From JAVBUY01 sp031552735 (lineage in GTDB: Bacteria; Bacillota; Clostridia; Christensenellales; Aristaeellaceae), in the NCBI GenBank assembly GCA_031552735.1, contig JAVBMF010000061.1, positions 1 to 36,478 of the forward strand: a stretch of 36,478 nt of DNA, given 5' to 3'. The position numbers and the translations under genes were made by a program. This document shows positions 1 to 8,046 of this stretch, one piece after another (the first letter of the stretch is position 1; each line of letters opens with the position of its first letter). The notes below the pieces were generated by a model. That model did no database searches. It was not told the DNA's origin and saw nothing but the letters and a program-made list of their open reading frames with translations.

Positions 1-668
1 TGACGGAAGAGATTCAGACCAACCTAGAGCGTGCGCTGCGCGTTGAGGAGGGCATTCGCCGCCGTATTGGGCCGGAGGCACTGGAACTGGTGCACCTGTG
101 CGCGCGCTCCATCGATCCGGACGCGGTGCGCATTGCCATCCGCTATGTGGAGCTAGGCTTCTCCGTCGGTCCGCGCATCGATCAGCGCCTGACCGATCCG
201 GCGGTGATCGACATGAACCGCATCACCCGCGCCGTCACTTGGGAAAGCTACCGCTGGCGGCAATTCGCACGCTTCTCCGCGCTGGAAGGCGGCGTCTACA
301 TCGCCGACATCCACCCGGAAAACGATGTGCTGACGCTGCTGGTGCCGCACTTTGTGGAGCGATTCGGCGTCCAACCGTTCATCATCCACGATGAGAACCG
401 CCTGGTCGCCGCCGTGTGGGACACCAAGGAATGGCGGCTGGTGGATAGCGCGCATATGCGACTGCCTGCCCGCGCGTGCGACGACGCCGAATATCAAGCT
501 TTGTGGAAGGCATTCTATCGCGCCATCGGCATCAAGCAGCGCGAGAACCCCAAACTGCGTCGCAATTTCATGCCCAAGAAATATTGGAAAAACATGATTG
601 AGGTGCAACCGGATTTCCCTACGATTGGGGAGCGGGAAAAGAGCCGGTTGCTGTTGGAGCAGGCGTAA
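1..668 (+). CDS. DUF4130 / TIGR03915-type putative DNA metabolism protein, 5' end cut off
   Basis: The reading frame is open from the window edge to a TAA at 666-668, so the N-terminus lies outside; the first in-frame GTG at 90 is internal. About 221 residues are visible. The central stretch (RFSALEGGVYIADIHPEN, then LLVPHFVERF and PFIIHDENR) and the C-terminal MPKKYWKNM are what I recall of the DUF4130/TIGR03915 family. These proteins are usually encoded beside a radical-SAM protein with a helix-hairpin-helix DNA-binding part (TIGR03916-type) and are assumed to act in DNA repair or modification; no reaction is established. The radical-SAM partner would be expected just upstream, outside the window. 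Family assignment is from memory of the motifs; the gene itself is clear. Confidence 0.8.
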   Translation, partial: TEEIQTNLERALRVEEGIRRRIGPEALELVHLCARSIDPDAVRIAIRYVELGFSVGPRIDQRLTDPAVIDMNRITRAVTWESYRWRQFARFSALEGGVYIADIHPENDVLTLLVPHFVERFGVQPFIIHDENRLVAAVWDTKEWRLVDSAHMRLPARACDDAEYQALWKAFYRAIGIKQRENPKLRRNFMPKKYWKNMIEVQPDFPTIGEREKSRLLLEQA

Positions 669-676
669 AAACGTCA

Positions 677-738
677 TGCCGGACGGCATCACGGCGAATG
701 CACAAACAAGAAGTTGCCGTCCGGCAACGCACTTTTTT
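677..738. terminator. Two-way intrinsic terminator
   Basis: A perfect 12-bp inverted repeat, TGCCGGACGGCA at 677-688 and TGCCGTCCGGCA at 715-726, encloses a 26-nt loop. On the plus strand it is followed within 6 nt by six T (733-738). On the minus strand it is followed by GACG and five T. It sits between the converging plus-strand DUF4130 gene and the minus-strand aldo/keto reductase gene and can end both transcripts. Confidence 0.65.
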
Positions 739-823
739 AGCTGTGTTGGCGACCGGGCGTGGTGTATGCATAACAAAAAGACTGCCCGTCTGTGCCCGAG
801 CGCAGCCGGAGAACCTTTGCCCA

Positions 824-1810
824 TTACCCCTTCAACACCAGCTCAATCGCTTCCAGCTCATCCGCCGAAAACGCCAGCTTGTCCAGCGCCTTCACGTTCT
901 CAATGATTTGCGCAGGGCGGCTTGCGCCGATCAGCGCGCTGGTCACCGACGGTGCGCGCAGCACCCAAGCCAGCGCCATCTGTGCCAGCGTCTGCCCGCG
1001 TGCCTCGGCAATTGCGTGCAGCGCGCGCACCTTGTCCAGTTCCGCCTCTACGCGCTCGGTTTTCAGGAACTTTTGCAGCGCCGCGCGGGAGTCCTCGGGG
1101 ATGCCATGCAGATACCGCCCGGTTAGCATGCCTTGCGCCAGCGGCGTAAAGGCGATCGCGCCGACGCCCTCTTGCTCCAGCAGATCGAGCAAGCCATCCT
1201 CCACCCAGCGATCCAGCATCGAGTAGCGCGGCTGGTGGATCAGGCACTTGACGCCGCGCTCGGCCAGCGCATCGAAGGCTTGCTTGGCCTGCGCCGGGCG
1301 ATAGTTCGACAGACCCACATACAGCGCCTTGCCCTGCCGCACCGCCTGTGCCAGGGCGTCCATGGATTCCTCGACCGGCGTGTCCGGATCGGGGCGGTGA
1401 TGATAGAAGATATCCACATAGTCCAGCCCCATGCGCTTCAGCGACTGATCCAGGCTAGCCAGCAGGTTCTTGCGGCTGCCCCATTCGCCATACGGGCCCG
1501 GCCACATGTAATAGCCCGCCTTGGTCGAAATGATCATCTCGTCACGATACCCGGCAAAGTCCTCGCGCAGAATGCGGCCAAAGTTGATCTCCGCGCTGCC
1601 CGGTTCCGGGCCATAGTTGTTGGCCAAATCAAAGTGCGTGATGCCCAAGTCGAACGCGGTGTGGATCATGTCCTTGGCGTTCTCATAGGCATCCACACTG
1701 CCGAAATTGTGCCACAGCCCCAGCGAAATCGCGGGCAGTCTGATGCCGCTTTTGCCACAGCGGCGATAGGTCATTGCGTCATACCGGGTTACCGAAGGCG
1801 TATAGCTCAT
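824..1810 (-). CDS. Aldo/keto reductase, YghZ (L-glyceraldehyde 3-phosphate reductase) type
   Basis: 328 residues, a full-length NADPH-dependent aldo/keto reductase barrel. The N-terminal half closely matches E. coli YghZ as I remember it (YRRCGKSGIRLPAISLGLWH, FDLANNYGP, STKAGYYMWPGPYG, LDQSLKRMGLDYVDIFY). The catalytic tetrad is in place: Asp61, Tyr66, Lys97 and His138. YghZ-type enzymes reduce L-glyceraldehyde 3-phosphate and methylglyoxal, so a carbonyl-detoxifying role in the cytosol is likely; the substrate here is inferred. Its ATG overlaps the TGA of aroQ (ATGA), so it is probably translationally coupled as the last gene of the mrfA operon. Confidence 0.9.
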   Translation of the reverse strand: MSYTPSVTRYDAMTYRRCGKSGIRLPAISLGLWHNFGSVDAYENAKDMIHTAFDLGITHFDLANNYGPEPGSAEINFGRILREDFAGYRDEMIISTKAGYYMWPGPYGEWGSRKNLLASLDQSLKRMGLDYVDIFYHHRPDPDTPVEESMDALAQAVRQGKALYVGLSNYRPAQAKQAFDALAERGVKCLIHQPRYSMLDRWVEDGLLDLLEQEGVGAIAFTPLAQGMLTGRYLHGIPEDSRAALQKFLKTERVEAELDKVRALHAIAEARGQTLAQMALAWVLRAPSVTSALIGASRPAQIIENVKALDKLAFSADELEAIELVLKG

Positions 1811-2262
1811 GGCTTTTCCTCCTGCTCAAGCGCGTCGTCCATGCACAAAAATTGCAGCCCAGCCAGATAAGACCGCCAGCCCAGCCCGCACACCGCGCCG
1901 ATGCATACCGGCGACAAATGCGAATGATGGCGGAAATTCTCGCGGGCAAACACGTTGGAGATATGTACCTCGACCACGCGATGTCCGGTCGCGAGGATGG
2001 CGTCGGCCAGCCCGACGCCGGTATGCGTGAAAGCGCCAGCGTTCAGCACCACGCCGTCCACTTGACCTTGCTTTTCGTGCAGGCAGTCCATCAGCGCGCC
2101 TTCGTCATTGCTGTTAAAACAAATCAGCTCGGCGCCCAGCTTGGCCGCCTCATCGGCCAGTCGACGCGCAATGGCGGCCAGCGTCGCGCGGCCATATATG
2201 CCCGGTTCGCGTGCGCCCAGCATATTCAGGTTAGGCCCATTGATCAGCAGGATGCGCTTCAT
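1807..2262 (-). CDS. aroQ: 3-dehydroquinate dehydratase, type II
   Basis: 151 residues, the usual size of the dodecameric type II enzyme, which converts 3-dehydroquinate to 3-dehydroshikimate in the shikimate pathway. Hallmarks: the N-terminal LLINGPNLNMLGAREP with Asn11 and Arg18, catalytic Tyr23, Asn74 in VVLNAGAFTH, catalytic His100 in VEVHISN and Arg111 in FRHHS. Stop/start overlaps of 4 bp join it to the TPR gene before and the aldo/keto reductase after. No other shikimate gene is in the window, so its place in this operon looks like convenience of co-expression rather than pathway clustering. Confidence 0.96.
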   Translation of the reverse strand: MKRILLINGPNLNMLGAREPGIYGRATLAAIARRLADEAAKLGAELICFNSNDEGALMDCLHEKQGQVDGVVLNAGAFTHTGVGLADAILATGHRVVEVHISNVFARENFRHHSHLSPVCIGAVCGLGWRSYLAGLQFLCMDDALEQEEKP

Positions 2263-2969
2263 GCGCCGCCTGCTTTCTTGGCCCGCACCGCCGCAATGGC
2301 CTGCTCCACCATCTCACGCGTGGCATAATTAAGCGGTGAAAATTTTCCATCCAGCGCAACCTCCAGCTTTTCCAGCGCGTCGTCCCACTTGCCATCGTCG
2401 ATGTCGTACTGCGCAAGGAAGTAATTGGTGTCGATGGCAGTGGGTTTTTTCGCATAGGCGCGCTCAAAGTACGACTTGGCCTTCTGCTTGTCGTGCGCCA
2501 GCCGGTAGTAGGTCTGCGCCAGATTGTCCAGAAACACCGCGTCGTCCTCGTCGTAGGCCAGCGCTTCCTCATTAAGCGCCAGCGCGCGCGAAAGATCGCC
2601 CTTTTCAATCAGCAGGTAACCCAGCGTGCCATAGGTGAATCCGGTTTTGTTCTTGGCAAACACATTCTCCAGCACCTCGATGGCGCGATCAATATTGCCC
2701 AGCTTCCATGCGGCAATCGCATAGTGCACCTTTAGCTGCACATGCTGATCCGGCAACAGATTTTTTGCCTTCTCGCAGCGTTTGAGCACCTCGATGGCCT
2801 TCTCGTTCTCGTTCTCGCGCAGCAGCAGGATGGCGTAGCCCAATAGCTGCTTGGGCGTGTCCATGCCCTCGGCATACGCCTGTGCGTAGCCCTTTCGCGC
2901 GCCGTCCATATCGCCCTTCGCGTGCTTGTTGTATGCCTGGTTTCCATGCCAGTTCGCCAAAAATCCCAT
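2259..2969 (-). CDS. TPR-repeat protein
   Basis: 236 residues, largely helical, with at least three recognisable tetratricopeptide units, e.g. around residues 48-68 (NENEKAIEVLKRCEKA), 88-106 (KLGNIDRAIEVLENVF) and 122-139 (KGDLSRALALNEEALAY). There is no signal peptide or membrane segment, so a cytosolic scaffold or adaptor is likely; the partner is unknown. It starts 22 nt after mrfB behind GGAGGG, and its TGA overlaps the aroQ ATG by 4 bp. MrfB also ends in TPR-like helices, so this could be a related helper, but that is speculation. Confidence 0.85.
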   Translation of the reverse strand: MGFLANWHGNQAYNKHAKGDMDGARKGYAQAYAEGMDTPKQLLGYAILLLRENENEKAIEVLKRCEKAKNLLPDQHVQLKVHYAIAAWKLGNIDRAIEVLENVFAKNKTGFTYGTLGYLLIEKGDLSRALALNEEALAYDEDDAVFLDNLAQTYYRLAHDKQKAKSYFERAYAKKPTAIDTNYFLAQYDIDDGKWDDALEKLEVALDGKFSPLNYATREMVEQAIAAVRAKKAGGA

Positions 2970-2991
2970 GCTTATTCCCTCCGCTTACCGG

Positions 2992-4143
2992 CTATCGCGC
3001 CAGTTTTTTGATCAATCGTTGCTGCCGCCGTTCCAGCGCGCACAGCGCCTGCGCATCGACCTCCCCGCCCAACCGCTGGCGGAGCGTCAGCCGCGCCATG
3101 GCGGCCTCGGTATATGTCAGTGCACCTGCATAATCGCGTGCGCGGTGCTCGGCGATCTTGGCCAACTCGATATAAGGCATCAGGCCGCCCTGCCCGCTCG
3201 CGATCATCTGCTGATAGACCGCCGTCGCCTCCGCGAACTGTCGGTCACCGCGATGCGCCAGCGCTAGGTGCACACGCGCCTGCTCGGACAATGCGCCCAC
3301 ACTGGCCACCTGAAAGCATCGTCGCGCCAAACCGCGCTGCCCATCGCGTGCCAGCGACCGGCCAGCGCTAAAGATGTCCTCGGCAAAGCTTTGCTGCTCC
3401 GGCTGGTCGAATACCCGCGCCAGTGCGACCAGCAGCTTGCCCAGCGTGATAATATCCAGCAGGTTATGGCGCAGCACATCCTCCAGCAGCGAGAAATCGC
3501 CCACTTTGAGGTAATGGAAGAACCGCTCCGGCACAAGGCTTCCCGGCAAGTCATCTTCGCGCCCGCAGCCGAGCACCTGTCGCTCAATATTGCCCAGCGT
3601 GCAGTCCTTTAGGCGCATGCGCCAGACACGGCGCGTCGGATACAGCAGGTCGAGGTGCGGCTTTGCGGCGGTGTCGCGCATGCGGTGCATAATCAGCCTA
3701 TTTTGCAGCAGCGGCAGGTCAAAACTTTTGCCGTTGAACGTCACAAACGCATCAAATCGCGGCAACAGATCAAAGTAGTGTTGCAGCAGCAGCGGCTCCT
3801 CCGGATAGTCGCGCATGAGCAGCTGGCGCACCACAAAGTCGTCGCCATCAACAAAGCCCAACCCCAGCAGAAAAGCGACCGTGCCCGCGCCCATGCCCAG
3901 TCCAGTGGTTTCCGTGTCCAGAAACAGGAAGCGCCGCACATCGGTGGCGGCGGGGTCAAATCCCTTGTCAATGCGCATGAGCTGCTCCCGCGTCACCGTG
4001 AGCAGCCCGGGCAACTCACCCAGCGGCACGCGCATCTCACGCACATAGCAGGCGTCACTGACCGGCTCCGCACGGCGCGCCGAGGTCTGCCCGCTGGCCT
4101 GCGCCACCGAGATCTCATTCAGGCGCGCGCGAAGATCTCTCAT
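2992..4143 (-). CDS. mrfB: MrfB/YprB-type DEDD exonuclease
   Basis: 383 residues. The ATG at 4143 is chosen because it overlaps the mrfA stop (ATGA); the frame stays open to 4248 but that part lies inside mrfA. An RNase H-fold 3'-5' exonuclease domain carries the four acidic residues: Asp76 and Glu78 (FLDTETTG), Asp142 (FNGKSFDLP) and Asp230 with His226 (HNLLD). The last ~110 residues form TPR-like helices. In Bacillus subtilis MrfB (YprB) works with the helicase MrfA (YprA) in excision of mitomycin C lesions independently of UvrABC. The same gene order and tight coupling here support that role. Confidence 0.9.
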   Translation of the reverse strand: MRDLRARLNEISVAQASGQTSARRAEPVSDACYVREMRVPLGELPGLLTVTREQLMRIDKGFDPAATDVRRFLFLDTETTGLGMGAGTVAFLLGLGFVDGDDFVVRQLLMRDYPEEPLLLQHYFDLLPRFDAFVTFNGKSFDLPLLQNRLIMHRMRDTAAKPHLDLLYPTRRVWRMRLKDCTLGNIERQVLGCGREDDLPGSLVPERFFHYLKVGDFSLLEDVLRHNLLDIITLGKLLVALARVFDQPEQQSFAEDIFSAGRSLARDGQRGLARRCFQVASVGALSEQARVHLALAHRGDRQFAEATAVYQQMIASGQGGLMPYIELAKIAEHRARDYAGALTYTEAAMARLTLRQRLGGEVDAQALCALERRQQRLIKKLAR

Positions 4144-6416
4144 GCCTCCAGCAACCTTCCCAGAATGTCGAGTGCCGTCGCCTTGCCGCGCTCGCCCACC
4201 TCGCCCACCGGGCCAACGCAGGAAGGACACCCGGCCTCGCACGGACACGCGGCAATCATGTCGCGCGCCTGCGCAAAGAGCTGCATGCGCATTTCATAAA
4301 TCTTTTCCGACAGGCCAATGCCGCCCGGACAGGAATCGAAGATGGTCAGTGTCGGCAGTTTGGTGAACGGGTCGCGCACATGATAGCTGACCGCGATGTC
4401 GCGCGGCGAACACATCAGATATAGCGGCGCAAGCTGGCGCAGCGCGTTGGCAATGCCCATCATGCCGCCTTGCAGGTCGTCCTTCGGGTATCGCTCTGCC
4501 AGCTTCTCGTCCAGCGCCCACCAGCAGGCTTCGGTCTGCATTTGCAGCTCCGGCAAATCCACTGGGCCAAAGCCCAGCGTCTCCTGTGTATCGAGTTTGA
4601 ACTTCTTAAACATCGTGACCAGCCAAGTCACCAGCACTTCGCCGTAGGCGCGCGATATGCCCTGCATGGGCTCCTGCTTGAACACATCGAGTACGCGCAG
4701 GCTGGTGTTCAGGTCGGCGTCGGTGTAGTAATCAACCTCCACCGCGCGCACATATGCCTTTTTCTCCGGGAAGTCTAGTTTCTCCACCTGGAACTGTTGG
4801 CCTTCGTGCAGATAAATCGCATGCTCGTGCAGCAGCATCGGCACGGTATATCGATCCATCTCACCGATCACGCGGTGCTTCTCGGGCCGCGAGATATCGA
4901 CGATCAGGAAATTCTCCTCGCCAATAGAGCGCAACGAAATCTCCGACGCCGGAAATTCCTCGGCGCTCCAGTGCCAGCGGTCGCCGACCTGCCGCAGAAT
5001 GTGCTGCTCGGAAAGATATGCCAGCAGCTCCGGCGTGGATGCCTGCCCGCCAAACAGCTCGCCCTGCTCAAAGGGCAGCTCGTACGCAGCGCACTTGAAG
5101 TGATTCAGCAGGATATAGAGATTGTCCGGCGCAATGCGCGCATGCTCCGGTGACTGACCAAAGAAATATTCCGGATGCTGGATGATGTACTGATCCAGCG
5201 CGGCAGATGAAGCGATCATCAGCGTCATGGCGGTATGCTGGCGGCGCCCGGCACGCCCCGCCTGCTGCCAGGTGCTGGCGATCGTGCCCGGATACCCGCA
5301 CAGCACGCACGCGTCCAACTGACCGATGTCAATGCCCAATTCCAGCGCGTTGGTGGACACCACAGCCAAGATGTTGCCTTGACGCAGCCCGCGCTCGATC
5401 TCTCGGCGTTGGCTGGGCAGGTATCCACCGCGGTAACCGCGCACCAGCCCTGCCTCCCCCAAGGGATCGCGCACAATGTCCTTGAGGTGGCGGGTCAGCA
5501 CCTCGACGGTCAGCCGGGACTTGCCAAACACGATGGTGGAGATTTCGTTCTTGACCAGCATGGCGGCCTTGCTCCAGGTCTCCTGCAACACCGACGCACG
5601 GATGCCCAACTGCTTGTTGACCACCGGGGGGTTGTAAAAGATCACATGTCGCGCGCCGGATGCCGCGCCATTGTCATCCACCAGCGTCATTTCCTCGCCG
5701 GTCAACTGGCTGGCCAACTCACCGGGGTTGGCGATCGTAGCCGAGCAGCAGATAAACTGTGGATGCGAGCCATAGAATGCGCAGATGCGCTTTAACCGGC
5801 GGATCACGTTGGCCAGGTTACTGCCAAATACGCCGCGATACGCGTGAATTTCATCGATGACGATGTAGCGCAGGTTCTCGAACAGCTTTACCCATTGCGT
5901 ATGGTGCGGCAGGATGCCGGAGTGCAGCATATCCGGGTTGGTGACCACCACATGCCCGGCCTGACGAATCGCGCGGCGCGCCGCGCCCGGTGTGTCACCA
6001 TCGTAGGTATAGGTCTTAATGTCCACATCCAGCGCGGAGATCAGCTCGTAGAGCTCGGCCACCTGATCGGCGGACAGCGCCTTGGTGGGAAACAGGTACA
6101 GTGCGCGGGCGTCTGGATTTTGCAGGATGGCCGACAGCACCGGCAGGTTGTAGCACAGCGTCTTGCCCGACGCGGTGGGTGTCACGACGCAGGCATTCTT
6201 GCCCGCGCGCACAATATCCACCGCCTGACGCTGGTGCGTGTACAGCTGATGGATGCCGCGCGCGGCCAGCACCTTTGGGATGCGCGCGTCAATATCCGCC
6301 GGAAAGGGCGCATACCGCGCCTCTCTGGCGGGAATCTCGCGCCAGTGCGTAACGTTTTCCATGAAGCCGGGGGTGTCGCGCAGCTTCGTCAGCAGTTGAT
6401 CCAGATTCACGGGCAT
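4140..6416 (-). CDS. mrfA: MrfA/YprA DEXH-box helicase with C-terminal cysteine cluster
   Basis: 758 residues, full length, very close to B. subtilis YprA (MrfA). Walker A is TPTASGKT (79-86), the DEXH box is DEIH (188-191) followed by AYRGVFGSN, motif III is SATIAN, and the second RecA lobe has STNALELGIDIGQ and QQAGRAGRR. The DUF1998-like C-terminus has four cysteines, 724, 726, 730 and 733 (CPCEAGCPSC), expected to bind zinc. The protein is an ATP-driven 3'-5' helicase that acts with MrfB on mitomycin-damaged DNA. It is the first gene of the operon, with its own promoter and a LexA-like palindrome upstream. The ATG at 6416 follows AGAGGGGG with very short spacing. Confidence 0.95.
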   Translation of the reverse strand: MPVNLDQLLTKLRDTPGFMENVTHWREIPAREARYAPFPADIDARIPKVLAARGIHQLYTHQRQAVDIVRAGKNACVVTPTASGKTLCYNLPVLSAILQNPDARALYLFPTKALSADQVAELYELISALDVDIKTYTYDGDTPGAARRAIRQAGHVVVTNPDMLHSGILPHHTQWVKLFENLRYIVIDEIHAYRGVFGSNLANVIRRLKRICAFYGSHPQFICCSATIANPGELASQLTGEEMTLVDDNGAASGARHVIFYNPPVVNKQLGIRASVLQETWSKAAMLVKNEISTIVFGKSRLTVEVLTRHLKDIVRDPLGEAGLVRGYRGGYLPSQRREIERGLRQGNILAVVSTNALELGIDIGQLDACVLCGYPGTIASTWQQAGRAGRRQHTAMTLMIASSAALDQYIIQHPEYFFGQSPEHARIAPDNLYILLNHFKCAAYELPFEQGELFGGQASTPELLAYLSEQHILRQVGDRWHWSAEEFPASEISLRSIGEENFLIVDISRPEKHRVIGEMDRYTVPMLLHEHAIYLHEGQQFQVEKLDFPEKKAYVRAVEVDYYTDADLNTSLRVLDVFKQEPMQGISRAYGEVLVTWLVTMFKKFKLDTQETLGFGPVDLPELQMQTEACWWALDEKLAERYPKDDLQGGMMGIANALRQLAPLYLMCSPRDIAVSYHVRDPFTKLPTLTIFDSCPGGIGLSEKIYEMRMQLFAQARDMIAACPCEAGCPSCVGPVGEVGERGKATALDILGRLLEA

Positions 6417-6444
6417 CCCCCTCTACGCTATAAATACTGAAACC

Positions 6445-6473
6445 ATTATAGACGCAAAGCAAACGCTTGTCCA
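6445..6473 (-). promoter_or_regulatory. Sigma-A promoter of mrfA operon
   Basis: On the minus strand, TGGACA (6468-6473), a 17-nt spacer and a perfect TATAAT (6445-6450). The mrfA ATG lies 28 nt downstream of the -10 box. Confidence 0.8.
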
Positions 6474-6492
6474 TGTGTTTGCGCAATAATTA

Positions 6493-6506
6493 CGAAAATA
6501 CGTTCG
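6493..6506. promoter_or_regulatory. LexA/DinR-like palindrome upstream of mrfA
   Basis: Minus strand CGAACGTATTTTCG. The Gram-positive LexA (DinR) box is CGAAC-N4-GTTCG; this site has one mismatch in the ten defined positions. It lies 19 bp upstream of the mrfA -35 box and 16 bp from the M24 terminator. LexA sites usually overlap the promoter, so control is unproven. Confidence 0.35.
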
Positions 6507-6522
6507 CACACGCATGCCGAAC

Positions 6523-6546
6523 AAAAAAAGAAGCCTATCGGCTTCT
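6523..6546 (-). terminator. Intrinsic terminator of the M24-fold gene
   Basis: Minus strand: perfect 7-bp stem AGAAGCC/GGCTTCT with a 4-nt loop, followed directly by seven T (6523-6529). It starts right after the TAG stop codon of the upstream gene. Confidence 0.9.
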
Positions 6547-7941
6547 CTATGCTTTCAGGGTGTACACCTGTGTCAGGTCAAGCATGTATGGGAACATGAC
6601 CCCGGTCAGCCCCGTCAGCGGCAGCACATCGTCGTGGACGACAATGCCCAGTGCATCACGCATCATTTCGCGCCGTTTCAGCAGGCGCGCATACACATCG
6701 GGATACTGCGCGGCAATCTCCTGTTGAAACGCTTCATCGGCGACGATGACGGTATCCTCGCAAATAGACACCATCGGTTGATCAGGGCTGCTGGCGATGA
6801 TATCCGTTTGCAGCACCGAGCCGCTGTGAATCGGCACCGTCGAGCCCTGATACGAGCAGGAGTTGGTCCACTCGTCCATGCCAATGTAGTGGCCGGGGTT
6901 GAGCGCCACGCCAAACGCCGGATCACCAATCAAGCGCATGACGGTCTGATACAGTTCACCGCCCGTCGCACCGACACGCAGTGTTTCAATCCAGCGTGCG
7001 ACCGCCTCCCAATGCTTGGCATAGAAGGTGTCGATCGTCCCTTTCAGCCGCGCACAGACGCTGCCCTCATCGCGCGCGGCAACGCCCACCTTCGAGCACA
7101 GCGAGCCCCGCAACGAGTAGCACAACCCCAGCACCTCGCCTGCTTGCAGTACGCAGTCCGCCATCGGGCTGCGCAGACCAAGCCGCACCGATTCCGGCGT
7201 CACATTGACCAGTGGATACATCTGCGTGGGCGCAAAATCCGTTTCAACCGTGCGCGCGATCTGCGTTTCAGACATGCCGGGCTTGACATTTTTCAGCAGT
7301 CCGCGCATCACATTGGCGGCTTTCACCGCTTGGTATTCCAGCACCGCCACTTCCTCGGCATCGCGCAGACGCATACGCACGCCGTTGGGCAGGCCGGTGA
7401 TCTCGCGCGTGTAGTTGGTGATGTTGGGCGTGTTGACCACTTGCCGCAACTCATCAATCATGTACGCGGGCACATCAAAAGCATGCTGCGGATCATCGGC
7501 CATGTCCCCCTCGAAATACTTGATCCCGACAAAGCCGACCCGCGCGTCGCGCGACATGCCAACCTGCGCGAATACGTCCCGCAGCTTCTGGATACCGCCG
7601 CGCGGCTGGCCTTGCAGGCTGAAATGGCGATAGACAATGCGCTGGATCGGGTACGGAATGCAGTAGGAATAGCCCTCGCCCTCGTTGCCGACGACGATAG
7701 TGCGCGCGCCATCCTTGCCGAGAATGAACAGTCCTTCCTCAAACCGGCAATCGTACCGGGTAAAGTACTCGATATTGGCGAAGTGCTCGCGGTCGCCATA
7801 AATGATCACAAAATCGGTGCCGGTCTCGCGCATGCGTGCTTGCAGCGCATCCACGCGTCGTTCGTATACCTGCGCGGACAGCTTAACGAAAATCTCCAGC
7901 TCTTCATTCAATACCCATGGGGGGCAAATGGTGGTTTGCAT
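6547..7941 (-). CDS. M24 (pita-bread fold) peptidase-like protein lacking usual metal ligands
   Basis: 464 residues from the ATG at 7941, chosen because AGGAG lies 8 nt upstream; the frame extends 20 codons further without a site. The N-terminal half resembles the creatinase/aminopeptidase P N-domain (YERRVDALQARM, RDAEEVAVLEYQAVKAANVM). The C-terminal half is laid out like peptidase M24: KPGMSETQIART, LQAGEVLGLCYSLRG, NPGHYIGMDEWTN, CEDTVIVADE. In active M24 enzymes the second block carries an Asp and a later one a second Asp; here neither is visible, and the first ligand Glu also seems to be Asp or absent. The His of NPGH remains. It may therefore be a creatinase-like, metal-free hydrolase or a pseudoenzyme. 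It is monocistronic, with its own promoter and terminator. Confidence 0.8.
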   Translation of the reverse strand: MQTTICPPWVLNEELEIFVKLSAQVYERRVDALQARMRETGTDFVIIYGDREHFANIEYFTRYDCRFEEGLFILGKDGARTIVVGNEGEGYSYCIPYPIQRIVYRHFSLQGQPRGGIQKLRDVFAQVGMSRDARVGFVGIKYFEGDMADDPQHAFDVPAYMIDELRQVVNTPNITNYTREITGLPNGVRMRLRDAEEVAVLEYQAVKAANVMRGLLKNVKPGMSETQIARTVETDFAPTQMYPLVNVTPESVRLGLRSPMADCVLQAGEVLGLCYSLRGSLCSKVGVAARDEGSVCARLKGTIDTFYAKHWEAVARWIETLRVGATGGELYQTVMRLIGDPAFGVALNPGHYIGMDEWTNSCSYQGSTVPIHSGSVLQTDIIASSPDQPMVSICEDTVIVADEAFQQEIAAQYPDVYARLLKRREMMRDALGIVVHDDVLPLTGLTGVMFPYMLDLTQVYTLKA

Positions 7942-7977
7942 CTGTTTTTCTCCTGTCACTTCATCGTTCGCAGGTAG

Positions 7978-7986
7978 ATTATACCA
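7978..7986 (-). promoter_or_regulatory. Extended -10 promoter of the M24-fold gene
   Basis: Minus strand TGGTATAAT: a perfect -10 hexamer (7978-7983) with the TGn extension. No good -35 is seen at 17 nt; GCGACA stands at a 19-nt spacing. The spacer region is the 3' arm of the preceding terminator. The ATG is 36 nt downstream of the -10. Confidence 0.65.
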
Positions 7987-7987
7987 C

Positions 7988-8017
7988 AAAAAGTCCCGCA
8001 TCTGTCGCGGGACTTTT
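7988..8017 (-). terminator. Intrinsic terminator downstream of the broken gene (and clpC operon)
   Basis: Minus strand: perfect 11-bp stem AAAAGTCCCGC/GCGGGACTTTT, 7-nt loop and a run of five T. It lies 30 nt after the TAG at 8047-8049. The A-rich 5' arm makes it a possible two-way terminator. Confidence 0.9.
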
Positions 8018-8046
8018 GGGGATTCTGTTATGTTGGCATACAGGGG

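Noticed and set aside
153..824. Long minus-strand open frame across the DUF4130 gene (223 codons)
   Set aside because: It is antisense to a clear coding sequence, has no recognisable motifs and is a by-product of high GC.
6514..7977. 487-codon plus-strand open frame opposite the M24-fold gene
   Set aside because: Histidine- and arginine-rich shadow of a real minus-strand gene; the real gene has a ribosome-binding site, promoter and terminator.
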